Assembly: GCA_035353175.1 (NCBI GenBank)
Contig: DAOPZC010000006.1
Coordinates: 1 to 64,000 of the forward strand
Reading direction: 5' to 3'
Length of the DNA: 64,000 nucleotides
Source: DAOPZC01 sp035353175
GTDB lineage: Bacteria; Verrucomicrobiota; Kiritimatiellia; RFP12; UBA1067
The translations under genes were made by a program, and so were the position numbers. Position 1 is the first letter of the stretch. Each line of letters starts with the position of its first letter. Below the pieces are notes generated by a model, which was not told the DNA's origin, searched no databases, and saw nothing but the letters and a program-made list of their open reading frames with translations. Below are positions 50,566-59,423 of this stretch, piece by piece.

Positions 50566-51948
50566 ATGCGAACGGAACATGACACGCTCGGCTCAAAAGA
50601 GGTGCCCGACGGCGCGCTCTACGGGATCCACACGCAGCGCGCGCTGGAGAATTTCGGCGTCAGCGGCCGTCGCGTGCGCTGGGAGCTGATCCGCGCCATC
50701 GTGCTCGTGAAGAAGGCCTGCGCGCTGACCCACAAAGAGCTCGGCGCACTGCCGGACGGGGTCGCCGACGCCATCGTCGCCGCGTGCGACGAGGTACTGG
50801 CCGGCCAACACGCGGACGCCTTCGTGACCGACGCGCTGCAGGGCGGCGCCGGCACGTCGACGAACATGAACGTCAACGAGGTGCTGGCCAACCTCGCGCT
50901 CCTTCGGCTCGGCGGCGCGCCGGGCGACTATGCGCGCGTCAGCCCGCTCGACCACGTGAACCGCGGCCAATCCACCAACGACGTCTATCCCTCGGCCCTA
51001 CGCATCGCCGCGATCTACCGCGTGCGCGCGCTGGCCGATGAGCTGGCCCGGCTACAGGAGTCTCTGCAGCGCAAGGAGCAGGCCTTCGCGGAGGTCCGCA
51101 AGCTCGGCCGCACGCAGCTGATGGACGCCGCGCCGATCGACCTCGGCCAAGAGTTCGGCGCCTATGCGCAGGCCGTCGCGCGCGACCGCTGGCGCATCTA
51201 CAAGGTCGAGGAGCGCCTGCGCCAGATCAACCTCGGCGGCACCGCCGTGGGCACGGGCGCGGCGGCTGACCGGGCCTACACGATCCGCGTGGCCGAGATC
51301 CTGCGCGAGCTGACGGGGCTCGGCCTTGCGCGCGCCGAGTACCCGATGGACCTCACGCAGAACAACGACGTGTTCGTCGAGGTCTCGGGACTGCTCAAAG
51401 CCTGCGCCGTGAACCTGCTCAAGATTTCCGGCGACCTGCGGCTGATGGCTTCGGGGCCGCGCGGCGGCCTTGGCGAGCTCCGGCTGCAGGCGCGCCAGGT
51501 CGGCTCGTCGATCATGCCCGGCAAGGTGAACCCCGTGATTCCCGAGTGCGTCGCGCAGTGCGCGATGCAGACGGTCGCCAACGACGCGGCGATCACGCTG
51601 GCGGCCGCGTCCGGACAGCTGGAGCTCAACGCCTTCATGCCGCTGATCGCGGACGCGCTGCTCGACTCGCTCGGGCTGCTGTGCGGCGCGGTGAGCCGCT
51701 TCCGCACTGCGTGCATCGAGACGCTGGAGGCCGATCCCGCGGCCTGCGCGCGCCACCTCCACGCCTCGACCGCTTCCGCACTCCTGCTCGTGCCGGTCCT
51801 CGGCTACGACGCCGCCGCAGCCCTCGCGAAGGAGTCGCTCGAAACCGGCAAGAGCATCCGCCGGCTTGCGGCCGACAAGCAGCTTCTGCCCGCTGAGACG
51901 CTCGACCGGCTGATCGCTCTACCGTCTGGCGCAGAGCCGCAGGGCTAG
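50566..51948 (+). CDS. aspA: Aspartate ammonia-lyase
   Basis: This protein has 460 residues from ATG 50566; the longer frame from 50530 reads through the promoter. It belongs to the aspartase/fumarase superfamily, with the signature GSSIMPGKVNPV (about 311-322), the NMNVNEVLANLAL segment and HVNRGQSTNDVYPSA. The N-terminus (TLGSKEVPDGALYGIHTQRALENF) and the conserved DHVN region fit aspartase better than class II fumarase, whose motifs differ (ALWGAQTQRS). The reaction is L-aspartate to fumarate plus ammonia in the cytoplasm. This supplies fumarate for anaerobic respiration or nitrogen from amino acids. It is monocistronic. Confidence 0.88.
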   Translation: MRTEHDTLGSKEVPDGALYGIHTQRALENFGVSGRRVRWELIRAIVLVKKACALTHKELGALPDGVADAIVAACDEVLAGQHADAFVTDALQGGAGTSTNMNVNEVLANLALLRLGGAPGDYARVSPLDHVNRGQSTNDVYPSALRIAAIYRVRALADELARLQESLQRKEQAFAEVRKLGRTQLMDAAPIDLGQEFGAYAQAVARDRWRIYKVEERLRQINLGGTAVGTGAAADRAYTIRVAEILRELTGLGLARAEYPMDLTQNNDVFVEVSGLLKACAVNLLKISGDLRLMASGPRGGLGELRLQARQVGSSIMPGKVNPVIPECVAQCAMQTVANDAAITLAAASGQLELNAFMPLIADALLDSLGLLCGAVSRFRTACIETLEADPAACARHLHASTASALLLVPVLGYDAAAALAKESLETGKSIRRLAADKQLLPAETLDRLIALPSGAEPQG

Positions 51949-51982
51949 CGCGGTTTAACACATTGTGTAGCCAATGTTCGGC

Positions 51983-53980
51983 TCACTTCACCGCCCACGG
52001 GAACAGGGTGATGCGGATTTGGGTGGACCCATACGGCACCAGGACGATGTCCTCTGTTGTGTCAGGGACTGCGAGGGGGCTGGCGGGAGGCTCCACCGCG
52101 CGGGCCGGGAAGTCCTTTCGGAAGGTGCCCCAGCCGTCCTTCTCGGTCTTGAACGCCTTGACCTTCAGCCGGACCGGCGCATCGGCGGCTTTGAAGGGCT
52201 GTTTGGGCACCGTCTCGGCAACGGCGGCCTCGATTTGGGGCTCGTCCGGATTTTTGAGGAGCAGCGCGTAATTCCATACGCCGGCGGGACGGATCTCGTA
52301 GGTGTGGAACGCGCCCCCGCTGAACTCCGCCGTGCTTTTCCACGGCTCCTCTCCGATCAGCAGCGAATAGACCAAAGGCCCGCGGACGATCGCCGCCGAG
52401 CCGTTGGTCCAGCGGGAGAGCCGCGGCGTCATGGGGAAGTCGAGCGTCACGACATCGCCGCTTTCCCACACCCTCTCGATCACCAGAAACTTGCCGGGCA
52501 CGATATTTTCACAGGGCTTCCCGTTCACCGCCGCGCGCGGCGCGGAACACCACCCCGGCATCCTCAATTTCAGCGGGAAGGCGACGTTGTCAGCCTTCGT
52601 CACCGTCAGGGTGACTGAAGTCAGGAAAGGATAGCCGGTCACCTGTTCGATCGAAACCTCGTGCCCTTTCGCACCCGCTTTCGCGGTTACGCTGTTCGGC
52701 CCGTAGGCCGCCAGCGCCAAGCCGTTATCGTCCGTCGCCAGCCACATGTGCTGAACGAACTTCGGCCAGCCGAAGTGGAAGTTGCTGCGGCAGCAGCCGA
52801 AACCCGAGTGCGGGCTCGGGCAAATCGAGCCCACGCCCGCGCCGTTATTCGCGAAGCCCAGGTTTTCGTCCGTGCACTTCGGCTGGTTCGGCAGCGAATA
52901 ATAGCGCAGGCCCTTGATGTCCGGCGAGAGCGCCGCCGGCAGCGCGTTATACGCCACGGTCTCGAGCTGGTCGCCGATCGCGGCATCACCCAGAATTTCC
53001 AGCGCGACCGTATCGCTCAGGATCCGTTCGACGATCGCGCAGAGCTCGGTTCCCTGCGTCGAACTGCGGTCGGTCAGCGGCTCGGTTCCGTTCAGCATGC
53101 CATCCACCCGGCCATATTTCTTCATCAGCCAGCCGTCCGCCCGCGTGGCGTTCAAATAGCCCGCACGGTGCGCTTCCTTCCGCGTGATCAGATACATCAG
53201 CGGAGGGGCCTTGAGGCCTTGCATCACATTGACGATGTGATTGGGATAGGCGCCGTTACCGGTCCCGTCCGCGTAGTACCGCTCCCACTGGCCGGTCTGT
53301 TCAACCAGCAAGCCGGCCAGCTTCAGCAGCCAATCGCCGCCCTTCAGATTGTAGTACCAGATCACGATTTCGAGATTGTCGCCCCCGCGCATCTGCGCCC
53401 ATTTGGATTCTTTGAGGAGCGTGTGCGCCGGCAGCGTCCGGAGCTGGAAGCGGAAATAGTTTTCAAAAAAGTCCAGAACGCGCGAATCGTTGGATCCCTC
53501 ATAGTAGTCGCGCAGGTAGTGGAGCACGATCATGTTCGCCCACCAGTTGCGGTCCTTGGGGCCAAAATCGCCGTCCGGACGCTGGCCCGCGATCACCCGG
53601 TCGACCCACTTCCGGGCTTTCGCCTTCAGGCCAGCGTCATCGAGGACGAAGGCCAGAGAAATCAGGCCTTTGGCGTAGTATGGCCCGCGCTCCCAAGCGT
53701 ATTCGCCGCCTTTCTTGTCGCCCGAAATCCAGTCGCTCCGGCCGATGTCCGCGTAAAGCTCTTCGGCGTGGCCGGTCAGGCCGTCACGCTGCAGTTCAAG
53801 CTGGGTCCGCAGCCAGCCTCTCGCCTTCACGCTTCCAGGCGGGAGGCGCAGATAGGGTTGCGGCAGCAGCGGTTCCCGGTTAGGCGCGTACGGCGCCGCA
53901 CCCGCGTCGCGCGGAACAAACCCGAAACAGAACAGGCACGCCGTCAGACGCATGCCGATATTTGCCAGCGATCGCTTCAT
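51983..53980 (-). CDS. GH127-type beta-L-arabinofuranosidase (DUF1680)
   Basis: This protein has 665 residues from ATG 53980 (GGGAAGGGTGAG upstream; a start at 54004 lies before the ribosome site). The signal peptide ends near AGAAPY. An (alpha/alpha)6 barrel is followed by beta-sandwich domains. The family's unusual zinc-cysteine site is present: Glu312 and Cys314 in GTELCAIVE, and Cys396-Cys397 in GFGCCRSNF; spacing matches the Glu, Cys, Cys-Cys arrangement described for GH127, where one Cys is the nucleophile. Substrates are terminal beta-L-arabinofuranosides in plant glycoproteins, though DUF1680 members vary. Convergent with aspA, divergent from hydF. Confidence 0.88.
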   Translation of the reverse strand: MKRSLANIGMRLTACLFCFGFVPRDAGAAPYAPNREPLLPQPYLRLPPGSVKARGWLRTQLELQRDGLTGHAEELYADIGRSDWISGDKKGGEYAWERGPYYAKGLISLAFVLDDAGLKAKARKWVDRVIAGQRPDGDFGPKDRNWWANMIVLHYLRDYYEGSNDSRVLDFFENYFRFQLRTLPAHTLLKESKWAQMRGGDNLEIVIWYYNLKGGDWLLKLAGLLVEQTGQWERYYADGTGNGAYPNHIVNVMQGLKAPPLMYLITRKEAHRAGYLNATRADGWLMKKYGRVDGMLNGTEPLTDRSSTQGTELCAIVERILSDTVALEILGDAAIGDQLETVAYNALPAALSPDIKGLRYYSLPNQPKCTDENLGFANNGAGVGSICPSPHSGFGCCRSNFHFGWPKFVQHMWLATDDNGLALAAYGPNSVTAKAGAKGHEVSIEQVTGYPFLTSVTLTVTKADNVAFPLKLRMPGWCSAPRAAVNGKPCENIVPGKFLVIERVWESGDVVTLDFPMTPRLSRWTNGSAAIVRGPLVYSLLIGEEPWKSTAEFSGGAFHTYEIRPAGVWNYALLLKNPDEPQIEAAVAETVPKQPFKAADAPVRLKVKAFKTEKDGWGTFRKDFPARAVEPPASPLAVPDTTEDIVLVPYGSTQIRITLFPWAVK

Positions 53981-54197
53981 ACTCACCCTTCCCCTTTTCT
54001 GCAAACAGCTCCGCTCTTCCCCCGTCGGTCATTTAGCCAGAAATTGTATCACCACGTCCGAGGATTTCCCATCCCTCTTCCAGCCGAATACGCAAAAGCG
54101 GGTGCGTTTCAGATTTTTGCCATAAAAGACGACAATCACAAGGTGAACGAGTTGTGTCTCACGTGAAAGTTCGAAGGGGACGAAGCATGCGAACGGT

Positions 54198-54226
54198 TCG
54201 ACATCCCGCCCAGGATCTTCTACACT
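54198..54226 (+). promoter_or_regulatory. Leaderless-type promoter of hydF
   Basis: TCGACA (54198-54203, five of six) is followed after 17 nt by TACACT (54221-54226, four of six). The -10 box ends 6 nt before the ATG at 54233, placing the transcript start at the initiation codon. No Shine-Dalgarno sequence is present. Confidence 0.55.
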
Positions 54227-54232
54227 TATCTG

Positions 54233-55441
54233 ATGAGCACCCTCAACGAAACACCCCAGGGCGAGCGCGTGCACATCGCGCTCTTCGGACGCCGCAATGT
54301 CGGCAAGTCCAGCCTCATCAACGCGCTCACCGGACAGGAGGTCTCCATCGTGTCCGATGTCAAGGGCACGACCACCGATCCGGTCTACAAAGCGATGGAG
54401 CTCTTGCCGCTCGGCCCGATCATGATCATCGACACGCCGGGGCTCGACGACGAGGGCGCGCTGGGCGCGCTGCGCGTGCAGCGCACGCGCGACGTGCTGA
54501 ACAAGACCGACGTGGCGCTGCTCGTGCTGGAAGCGGACCACGGGCTCGGCGCCTGCGAGCAGGAGATTCTCGCGCTGGTCCGCGCCAAGGGCATCCCCCT
54601 GCTGGTGGTCTTCAACAAGGCCGACCTCCTGCCGCCCTCCGAGGCCGCGCTCCGGCAGGCGGCGGAAACGGCCAAGGCCCCGGTGCATGCGGTCTCTTCG
54701 ACCACGAAAGACGGCATCGAAGAGCTCAAGTTCGCGCTGGCCAAAGCCGTGCCGGAAGAGGCCGACAAGCTCCAGCTCGTCGGCGACCTGCTGCATCCGT
54801 CGGATCTCGTGGTGCTGGTGACGCCAATCGACAAGGCCGCGCCCAAGGGACGCCTCATCCTGCCGCAGCAGCAGACGATCCGCGACATTCTGGAGGCCGA
54901 CGCCATCGCGGTCGTGACCAAGGAGTTCGAGCTGCGCGAGACGCTCGGCTCGCTCGGGCGGAAACCGCGCCTCGTGGTCACCGACTCTCAGGTTTTCGCC
55001 AAGGTCTCGGCCGACGTGCCGCGCGACGTGCCGCTCACCTCGTTCTCGATCCTGTTCGCGCGCTACAAGGGCGACCTCGCGGAGCTCGTGCGCGGCGCGC
55101 AGGCGGTCGAGGCGCTGAAGGACGGCGACCGGGTCCTGGTGGCCGAAGGGTGCACGCACCACCGCCAGTCGGACGACATCGGCACGGTCAAGATCCCGCG
55201 CTGGCTGCGGCAGCACACGGGCAAGCAGCTCGTCTTCGAGCACGCCAGCGGCATGAAGTATCCGCGCGACCTTTCGCAGTATGCGCTGCTGATCCACTGC
55301 GGCGCGTGCATGCTCAACCGCCGCGAGATGCACTACCGCATCCACCAGGCCAAGGCCGCCGGCGTGCCGATCGTCAACTACGGCGTGCTGATCGCCCACC
55401 TGCAGGGCATCCTCGAGCGCTGCCTGGAGCCATTCCGATAG
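54233..55441 (+). CDS. hydF: [FeFe]-hydrogenase maturation GTPase HydF
   Basis: This 402-residue protein matches the usual HydF length. An N-terminal TrmE/Era-like GTPase domain carries G1 GRRNVGKSS (19-27), G3 DTPG (67-70) and G4 NKAD (128-131). A dimerisation domain follows, then the C-terminal iron-sulfur domain with Cys307 (EGCTHH), Cys356 and Cys359 (HCGACM), the three cysteines that bind the 4Fe-4S cluster. HydF is the scaffold that carries the 2Fe precursor built by HydE and HydG to the hydrogenase HydA. None of those partners is in the window, so they must be encoded elsewhere. This suggests hydrogen metabolism in an anaerobe. Confidence 0.95.
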   Translation: MSTLNETPQGERVHIALFGRRNVGKSSLINALTGQEVSIVSDVKGTTTDPVYKAMELLPLGPIMIIDTPGLDDEGALGALRVQRTRDVLNKTDVALLVLEADHGLGACEQEILALVRAKGIPLLVVFNKADLLPPSEAALRQAAETAKAPVHAVSSTTKDGIEELKFALAKAVPEEADKLQLVGDLLHPSDLVVLVTPIDKAAPKGRLILPQQQTIRDILEADAIAVVTKEFELRETLGSLGRKPRLVVTDSQVFAKVSADVPRDVPLTSFSILFARYKGDLAELVRGAQAVEALKDGDRVLVAEGCTHHRQSDDIGTVKIPRWLRQHTGKQLVFEHASGMKYPRDLSQYALLIHCGACMLNRREMHYRIHQAKAAGVPIVNYGVLIAHLQGILERCLEPFR

Positions 55442-55498
55442 CCGGAGCTCCCGTGCCCTTGGACGCATCCCCGATGCCGTGCCTTGGGGCCATTCGAC

Positions 55499-55556
55499 AA
55501 GATTAGGAAGGTTGCGGCTCCCTCGCAATCCTAATCCTAATCTTAATCTTAATCTC
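55499..55556. repeat. Hairpin plus CTAATC tandem repeat after hydF
   Basis: Downstream of hydF, GATTAGG-aagg-TTGCG can pair with CGCAA-t-CCTAATC around GCTCCCT. The 3' arm runs into tandem CTAATC/TTAATC hexamers (55528-55556, about five units). It may serve as a 3'-end hairpin; there is no T-tract. Confidence 0.5.
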
Positions 55557-55666
55557 GCCCTCACCTTCAATCACGGGTCAATTGAACGGGGAAGCCCATG
55601 CGCCTTTCCCCTCGACAGGAGGGAATGCACTCCGTTAAACTGAAGGCAACATTCGGAGGTCGCCCC

Positions 55667-57307
55667 ATGAACGAAGAAATGAATCCATTTCCGCCGCCGC
55701 TCGAAGCCCGCCGACCCATGCCGCCGCGCCGCGGCGCGCCGCCGCCGCCCCGCTTGCCGCGGCCCTCGCTGAATCCCGCAGCCGCCGCGCCGTTTCTGAT
55801 CCTGCTGCTGGTTCTGATCGTGCCCGTCTGGATCTGGTTCTGGTGGCGCATCGAGCCCGACAACGGCGAGATCGCGGTGCTCGTCAAGAAGACCGGCAAA
55901 AACCTGCCGGTAGAACGCATCATCGCCGACGCGCCCGAGTACAAGGGCATCCAGCTCGACGTCCTCCCCGAGGGCCGTTTCTTCCGCAATCCCTACACGT
56001 GGGACTGGATGTTGCTCAAGGCGACGGACATCCCGGCCGGCAAGTTCGGCGTGCTGGTGCGCAAGTACGGCAAAGACCTGCCCGGCGGCAAGATCATCGC
56101 GCCGGACGAGACGTACAAAGGCATCGTGCGCGAGGTGCTGGGCACCGGCAAGCACCGCATCAATCCGTACGCCTATGAAGTGAAACTCTTCGACGACATC
56201 AAGATCGCCCCCGGCCACGTGGGCGTGGTTACCTCGCTCGACGGCGCGGACATCCTTTCGGGTGCCGCAGGCGCGCCCGTCGAAGAAAAAGGCTTCCTCG
56301 TTTCTGCGGGGGCCAAGGGTGTTCAGCGCGACGTCCTCAAGGAAGGCACGCACCGTCTCAATCCCTTCCTGTATGCGGTCTCGATCGTCAACATCCAGAG
56401 CCAGCGCTTCGAGCTCAGCGGCGGCGATGCCATCATGTTCCTGACCCTCGACGGCTTTCCCGTGACGGTCGAAGGCACGCTGGAGTTCAACCTCAACGTC
56501 GACAAGGTCTCGCAGCTCACGCACGAGGTCGGCGACATGGACGACATCATGCAGAAGCTGATCCTGCCCAGCGCGCGCGGCTTCTTCCGCATCGAGGGCA
56601 GCAAAAAGAACGCGACCGAATTCATCGTCGGCGAGTCGCGTCAGGCTTTTCAAGACAGCCTCGAAAATTTCCTTCAGGCGATCTGCAAGCCGTGGGGCAT
56701 CTCGCTGAACTCGGTGCTGATCCGCGACATCCTCGCGCCGCAGGAGATCGCCGCCATCATCCGCGACCGCGAGCTCGCCGTGCAGGAGTCGAAAAAGTTC
56801 GAGCAGCAGATCGTGCAGACGCAGTCGCAGGCGGAGCTGGAGAAGCAGAAAGCGCTGGCCGAGCAAAACCGGCTCAAGGTCACGGCCGAGACCGAACGCA
56901 TCCGGCAAACCATCACCGCGGAGCAGGGCAAGGTCGAGAAAACGATCGCCGCCAAGACCGAGCTGGACGTGGCCAAGGTCTCGCTCGAGGCGGCCCGCGC
57001 CGACGCCGAGGCGCTGCTGACGATCGCCGAGGCCGAGCGCAAGGTCGTCGAGACCCAGAACAAGGCCAACGCCGACGTGCTGAAGCAGCAGGTCGCGGTC
57101 TACCGCAGCGAAACGGACTACGTGCGCGCCAAGCTCTACGAGAAAACCGCGCCGAACGTCCAGAGCGTGCTGACCTCGGACGCCAACGGCAACCTTTTCG
57201 GGCTGCCGCTCGATCTGAGGAGCAAGCCGGTCCTCTCCCCCGCCCCGCAGCCCAAGCCCAAGCCGCCGGCTGACGATCCCGCCAAGAAAGGAGGGCCCGT
57301 GCAATGA
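55667..57307 (+). CDS. SPFH/band-7 membrane protein with three N-terminal repeats
   Basis: This protein has 546 residues from ATG 55667 (CGGAGG upstream; an in-frame start at 55598 is less likely). It has a Pro/Arg-rich N-terminus and one membrane segment (42-60). Three tandem ~58-residue repeats follow (about 62-121, 122-179, 180-243), each with a IP.G..GVL..K.GK-type start and a KGI..DVL..G..R.NPY core. An SPFH domain (about 244-400) and a long Ala/Glu/Lys-rich coiled coil (about 400-515) complete it. SPFH proteins form large membrane-bound rings or scaffolds that control proteases or membrane domains. The stop overlaps the start of a related gene (ATGA). Confidence 0.85.
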   Translation: MNEEMNPFPPPLEARRPMPPRRGAPPPPRLPRPSLNPAAAAPFLILLLVLIVPVWIWFWWRIEPDNGEIAVLVKKTGKNLPVERIIADAPEYKGIQLDVLPEGRFFRNPYTWDWMLLKATDIPAGKFGVLVRKYGKDLPGGKIIAPDETYKGIVREVLGTGKHRINPYAYEVKLFDDIKIAPGHVGVVTSLDGADILSGAAGAPVEEKGFLVSAGAKGVQRDVLKEGTHRLNPFLYAVSIVNIQSQRFELSGGDAIMFLTLDGFPVTVEGTLEFNLNVDKVSQLTHEVGDMDDIMQKLILPSARGFFRIEGSKKNATEFIVGESRQAFQDSLENFLQAICKPWGISLNSVLIRDILAPQEIAAIIRDRELAVQESKKFEQQIVQTQSQAELEKQKALAEQNRLKVTAETERIRQTITAEQGKVEKTIAAKTELDVAKVSLEAARADAEALLTIAEAERKVVETQNKANADVLKQQVAVYRSETDYVRAKLYEKTAPNVQSVLTSDANGNLFGLPLDLRSKPVLSPAPQPKPKPPADDPAKKGGPVQ

Positions 57308-59073
57308 AATCCTTGTCCTTCATCCTCGTTCCGGCCTTTGCGATTCTCTTCTTCTCCGGATGCTTCGTCTGGACCTTCTGCCGCATCCCGGTGCCCGCCG
57401 GCCACATGGCGATCGTGACCGCCAAAATCGGCAAGCCTCTGCCGCCCGGCCAGATTCTCGCCGGCCCCGGCGAGAAAGGCGTGCAGCGCGACCCGCTTCC
57501 GGAAGGCCGCCATTTCCGCGATCCGATCAACTACGCGTGGCGCATCCTGCCGGTCATCTCCATCCCCGTCGGCAAGGTCGGGGTCGTGACCTCCAAGGTC
57601 GGCAAGGAGCTGCCGCCCGGAGAGATCCTCGCGGCCGACACGGCCTGCAAGGGCGTGTGGAAGGACGTGCTGGGCCCCGGCACCTACCGGCTCAACCCGG
57701 AAGGCTACGAGGTCACCCAGCTGGACGCCATCAACATCCCCATCGGCTACGTGGGCATCGTCACCTCGCAGACCGGCAAACCGGTCAAGCCGGGCGAGTT
57801 CGCCGGGCCGGGACAGCAGGGCGTCATGAAGGACGTGCTGCAGCCGGGGCTGTACTACGTCAACCCGCGCGCTTATCAGGTGGACGTGCTGGAGATCGGC
57901 ATGAACCAGGTCTCGATCATCGGCCGCTCCGGCAGCGTGGTGCTCACCAAGAGCCAGATTTCCAGCGCCAGCAGCGCGCTGGACTCGCTGCAGCAGAACA
58001 CGATTCAGGCGCAGCAGGAGAAGCGCAACGAGTACCTCGAGAAGAACCGCGACCGCGGGTTCATCTCGCAGCAGGCGCTCAGCACATCGCCGACGGCCGA
58101 TGCCATCAGCAGCTCCTTGCGGAGCGGCGGAGCCAAGAAGATCCAGGCGCCGAAACCGCAGCAGCGCGGCGCGGCCCAGGCCTACGAGGCCCAGGAGATG
58201 GCGCCCCCGCAGAAGGCGTCGGTCGCGCCCGAGTCGGTCGCCTTCGGCATCAACCGCTTCGTCGAGTTCCCCTCGCGCGACGGCTTCCAGATCCTGCTCG
58301 ACATGACCGTCGAGTTCGAACTGCTGCCGGAGAACATCGCGAGCATCTACATGCTCTACGGCGATCTGCCGGCCGTGGTCGAGAAGATCATCCTGCCCCA
58401 GGTCCTCTCCATCTCGCGCCTCAAAGGTTCGACCTACAAGGCGCGCGACTTCATCGACGGCGAAGGGCGCCAGCTGTTCCAGAAGGAGATGACCGACGAG
58501 CTGACCCGCGTGCTGAAGGAGAAGCACATCGTCATCCACAACGCGCTCATCCGCCACGTGGAGGTGCCGCAGCAGATTCTCCAGCCCATCCAGGAGTCCA
58601 GCCTTGCGAAAGAGCAGGACCTGACCAACAAGGCCCGGCAGGACACGGCGCGCAAGCAGGCCGAGCTGAACACCGAGACCGCCATGGTCGAGCAGCTCAC
58701 GAAACAGGTTGAGCAGGAGTCCCTGAAGCTGGTGGCCACCACCGTCGCGCAAACCAAGAACGAGGTCGCCACGATTCAGGCCGAGGCGCTGCTTGAAGTC
58801 GCGAACATCAACCTGCAGAAAGCCGCCGTGCAGGCGCAGATCACGCAGGTGCAGGGCGAAGCCAAGGCCAAGGCCGAGTTCGTCGTGGCCAACGAAAAGG
58901 CCCGCGGCGAACAGCTGCGCGCGGCGGTCTTCAAGGATCCGGCCACGCTGGCGGACCTGACCTTCGCGGACAAGCTCAACCCCTCCATCGGTATCCGCAT
59001 CATCCACGCGGGCGAAGGCACGCTCTGGACCGATCTCAAGAACCTCGCACCGACCGTGCCGGTCGTGAAGTAG
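57304..59073 (+). CDS. SPFH-domain lipoprotein-like partner with three N-terminal repeats
   Basis: This 589-residue protein's ATG overlaps the previous stop (ATGA), implying translational coupling. The N-terminus is a hydrophobic signal ending in a lipobox-like FFSGC (Cys20), so it could be a lipoprotein or keep the segment as an anchor. Three tandem repeats of 55-59 residues (about 28-86, 87-144, 145-199) share IP.G.VGIVTSK.GK.LPPGEILA and KGV.KDVL.PG.YR.NP. A low-complexity Gln/Ser/Ala linker (about 205-305) precedes the SPFH domain (about 310-450) and a coiled coil (450-550). It probably assembles with its neighbour into one scaffold. Confidence 0.85.
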   Translation: MKSLSFILVPAFAILFFSGCFVWTFCRIPVPAGHMAIVTAKIGKPLPPGQILAGPGEKGVQRDPLPEGRHFRDPINYAWRILPVISIPVGKVGVVTSKVGKELPPGEILAADTACKGVWKDVLGPGTYRLNPEGYEVTQLDAINIPIGYVGIVTSQTGKPVKPGEFAGPGQQGVMKDVLQPGLYYVNPRAYQVDVLEIGMNQVSIIGRSGSVVLTKSQISSASSALDSLQQNTIQAQQEKRNEYLEKNRDRGFISQQALSTSPTADAISSSLRSGGAKKIQAPKPQQRGAAQAYEAQEMAPPQKASVAPESVAFGINRFVEFPSRDGFQILLDMTVEFELLPENIASIYMLYGDLPAVVEKIILPQVLSISRLKGSTYKARDFIDGEGRQLFQKEMTDELTRVLKEKHIVIHNALIRHVEVPQQILQPIQESSLAKEQDLTNKARQDTARKQAELNTETAMVEQLTKQVEQESLKLVATTVAQTKNEVATIQAEALLEVANINLQKAAVQAQITQVQGEAKAKAEFVVANEKARGEQLRAAVFKDPATLADLTFADKLNPSIGIRIIHAGEGTLWTDLKNLAPTVPVVK

Positions 59074-59423
59074 GATCGTGCCTTACGAACCAACAAGCAC
59101 AATAAATACAAGGTGTTTTGGAATACTGGAAGAGTGGAATGTTGGAAGAGGACTGCGGCTGCTTCGGTTTCAACCCCCATTATTCCACCCTTCATTATAC
59201 GGTTGGGTTGCGGGCTCCGCCCCACGGTGGGGATGGAAAGAGGGTGAAGAAAATCGGCATACGCATCTCGTTACTCGCAAACGTTGTTCTTGTTGAATGT
59301 GCCCGGAAGCCTGATCCGAAAGAAACATGCAAGATTCAAAGGACCGGTGTCCCTCCCGCGCGGCACCTCCTTGAAACACATCGAAGGCCCAACGCGCCTC
59401 CTAAAAGAACTCCGTGGTGAACA
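59074..59423. other. Non-coding gap with TGGAA tandem repeat
   Basis: No gene is supported. It contains a TGGAA-type word repeat (59117-59149: GGAATACTGGAAGAG then GGAATGTTGGAAGAG) with an inverted ATTCCA segment near 59180. A GC-rich palindrome CCCCAC-G-GTGGGG lies at 59221-59233. The rest, up to the truncated RHS gene, looks like debris of earlier rearrangement. Confidence 0.45.
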
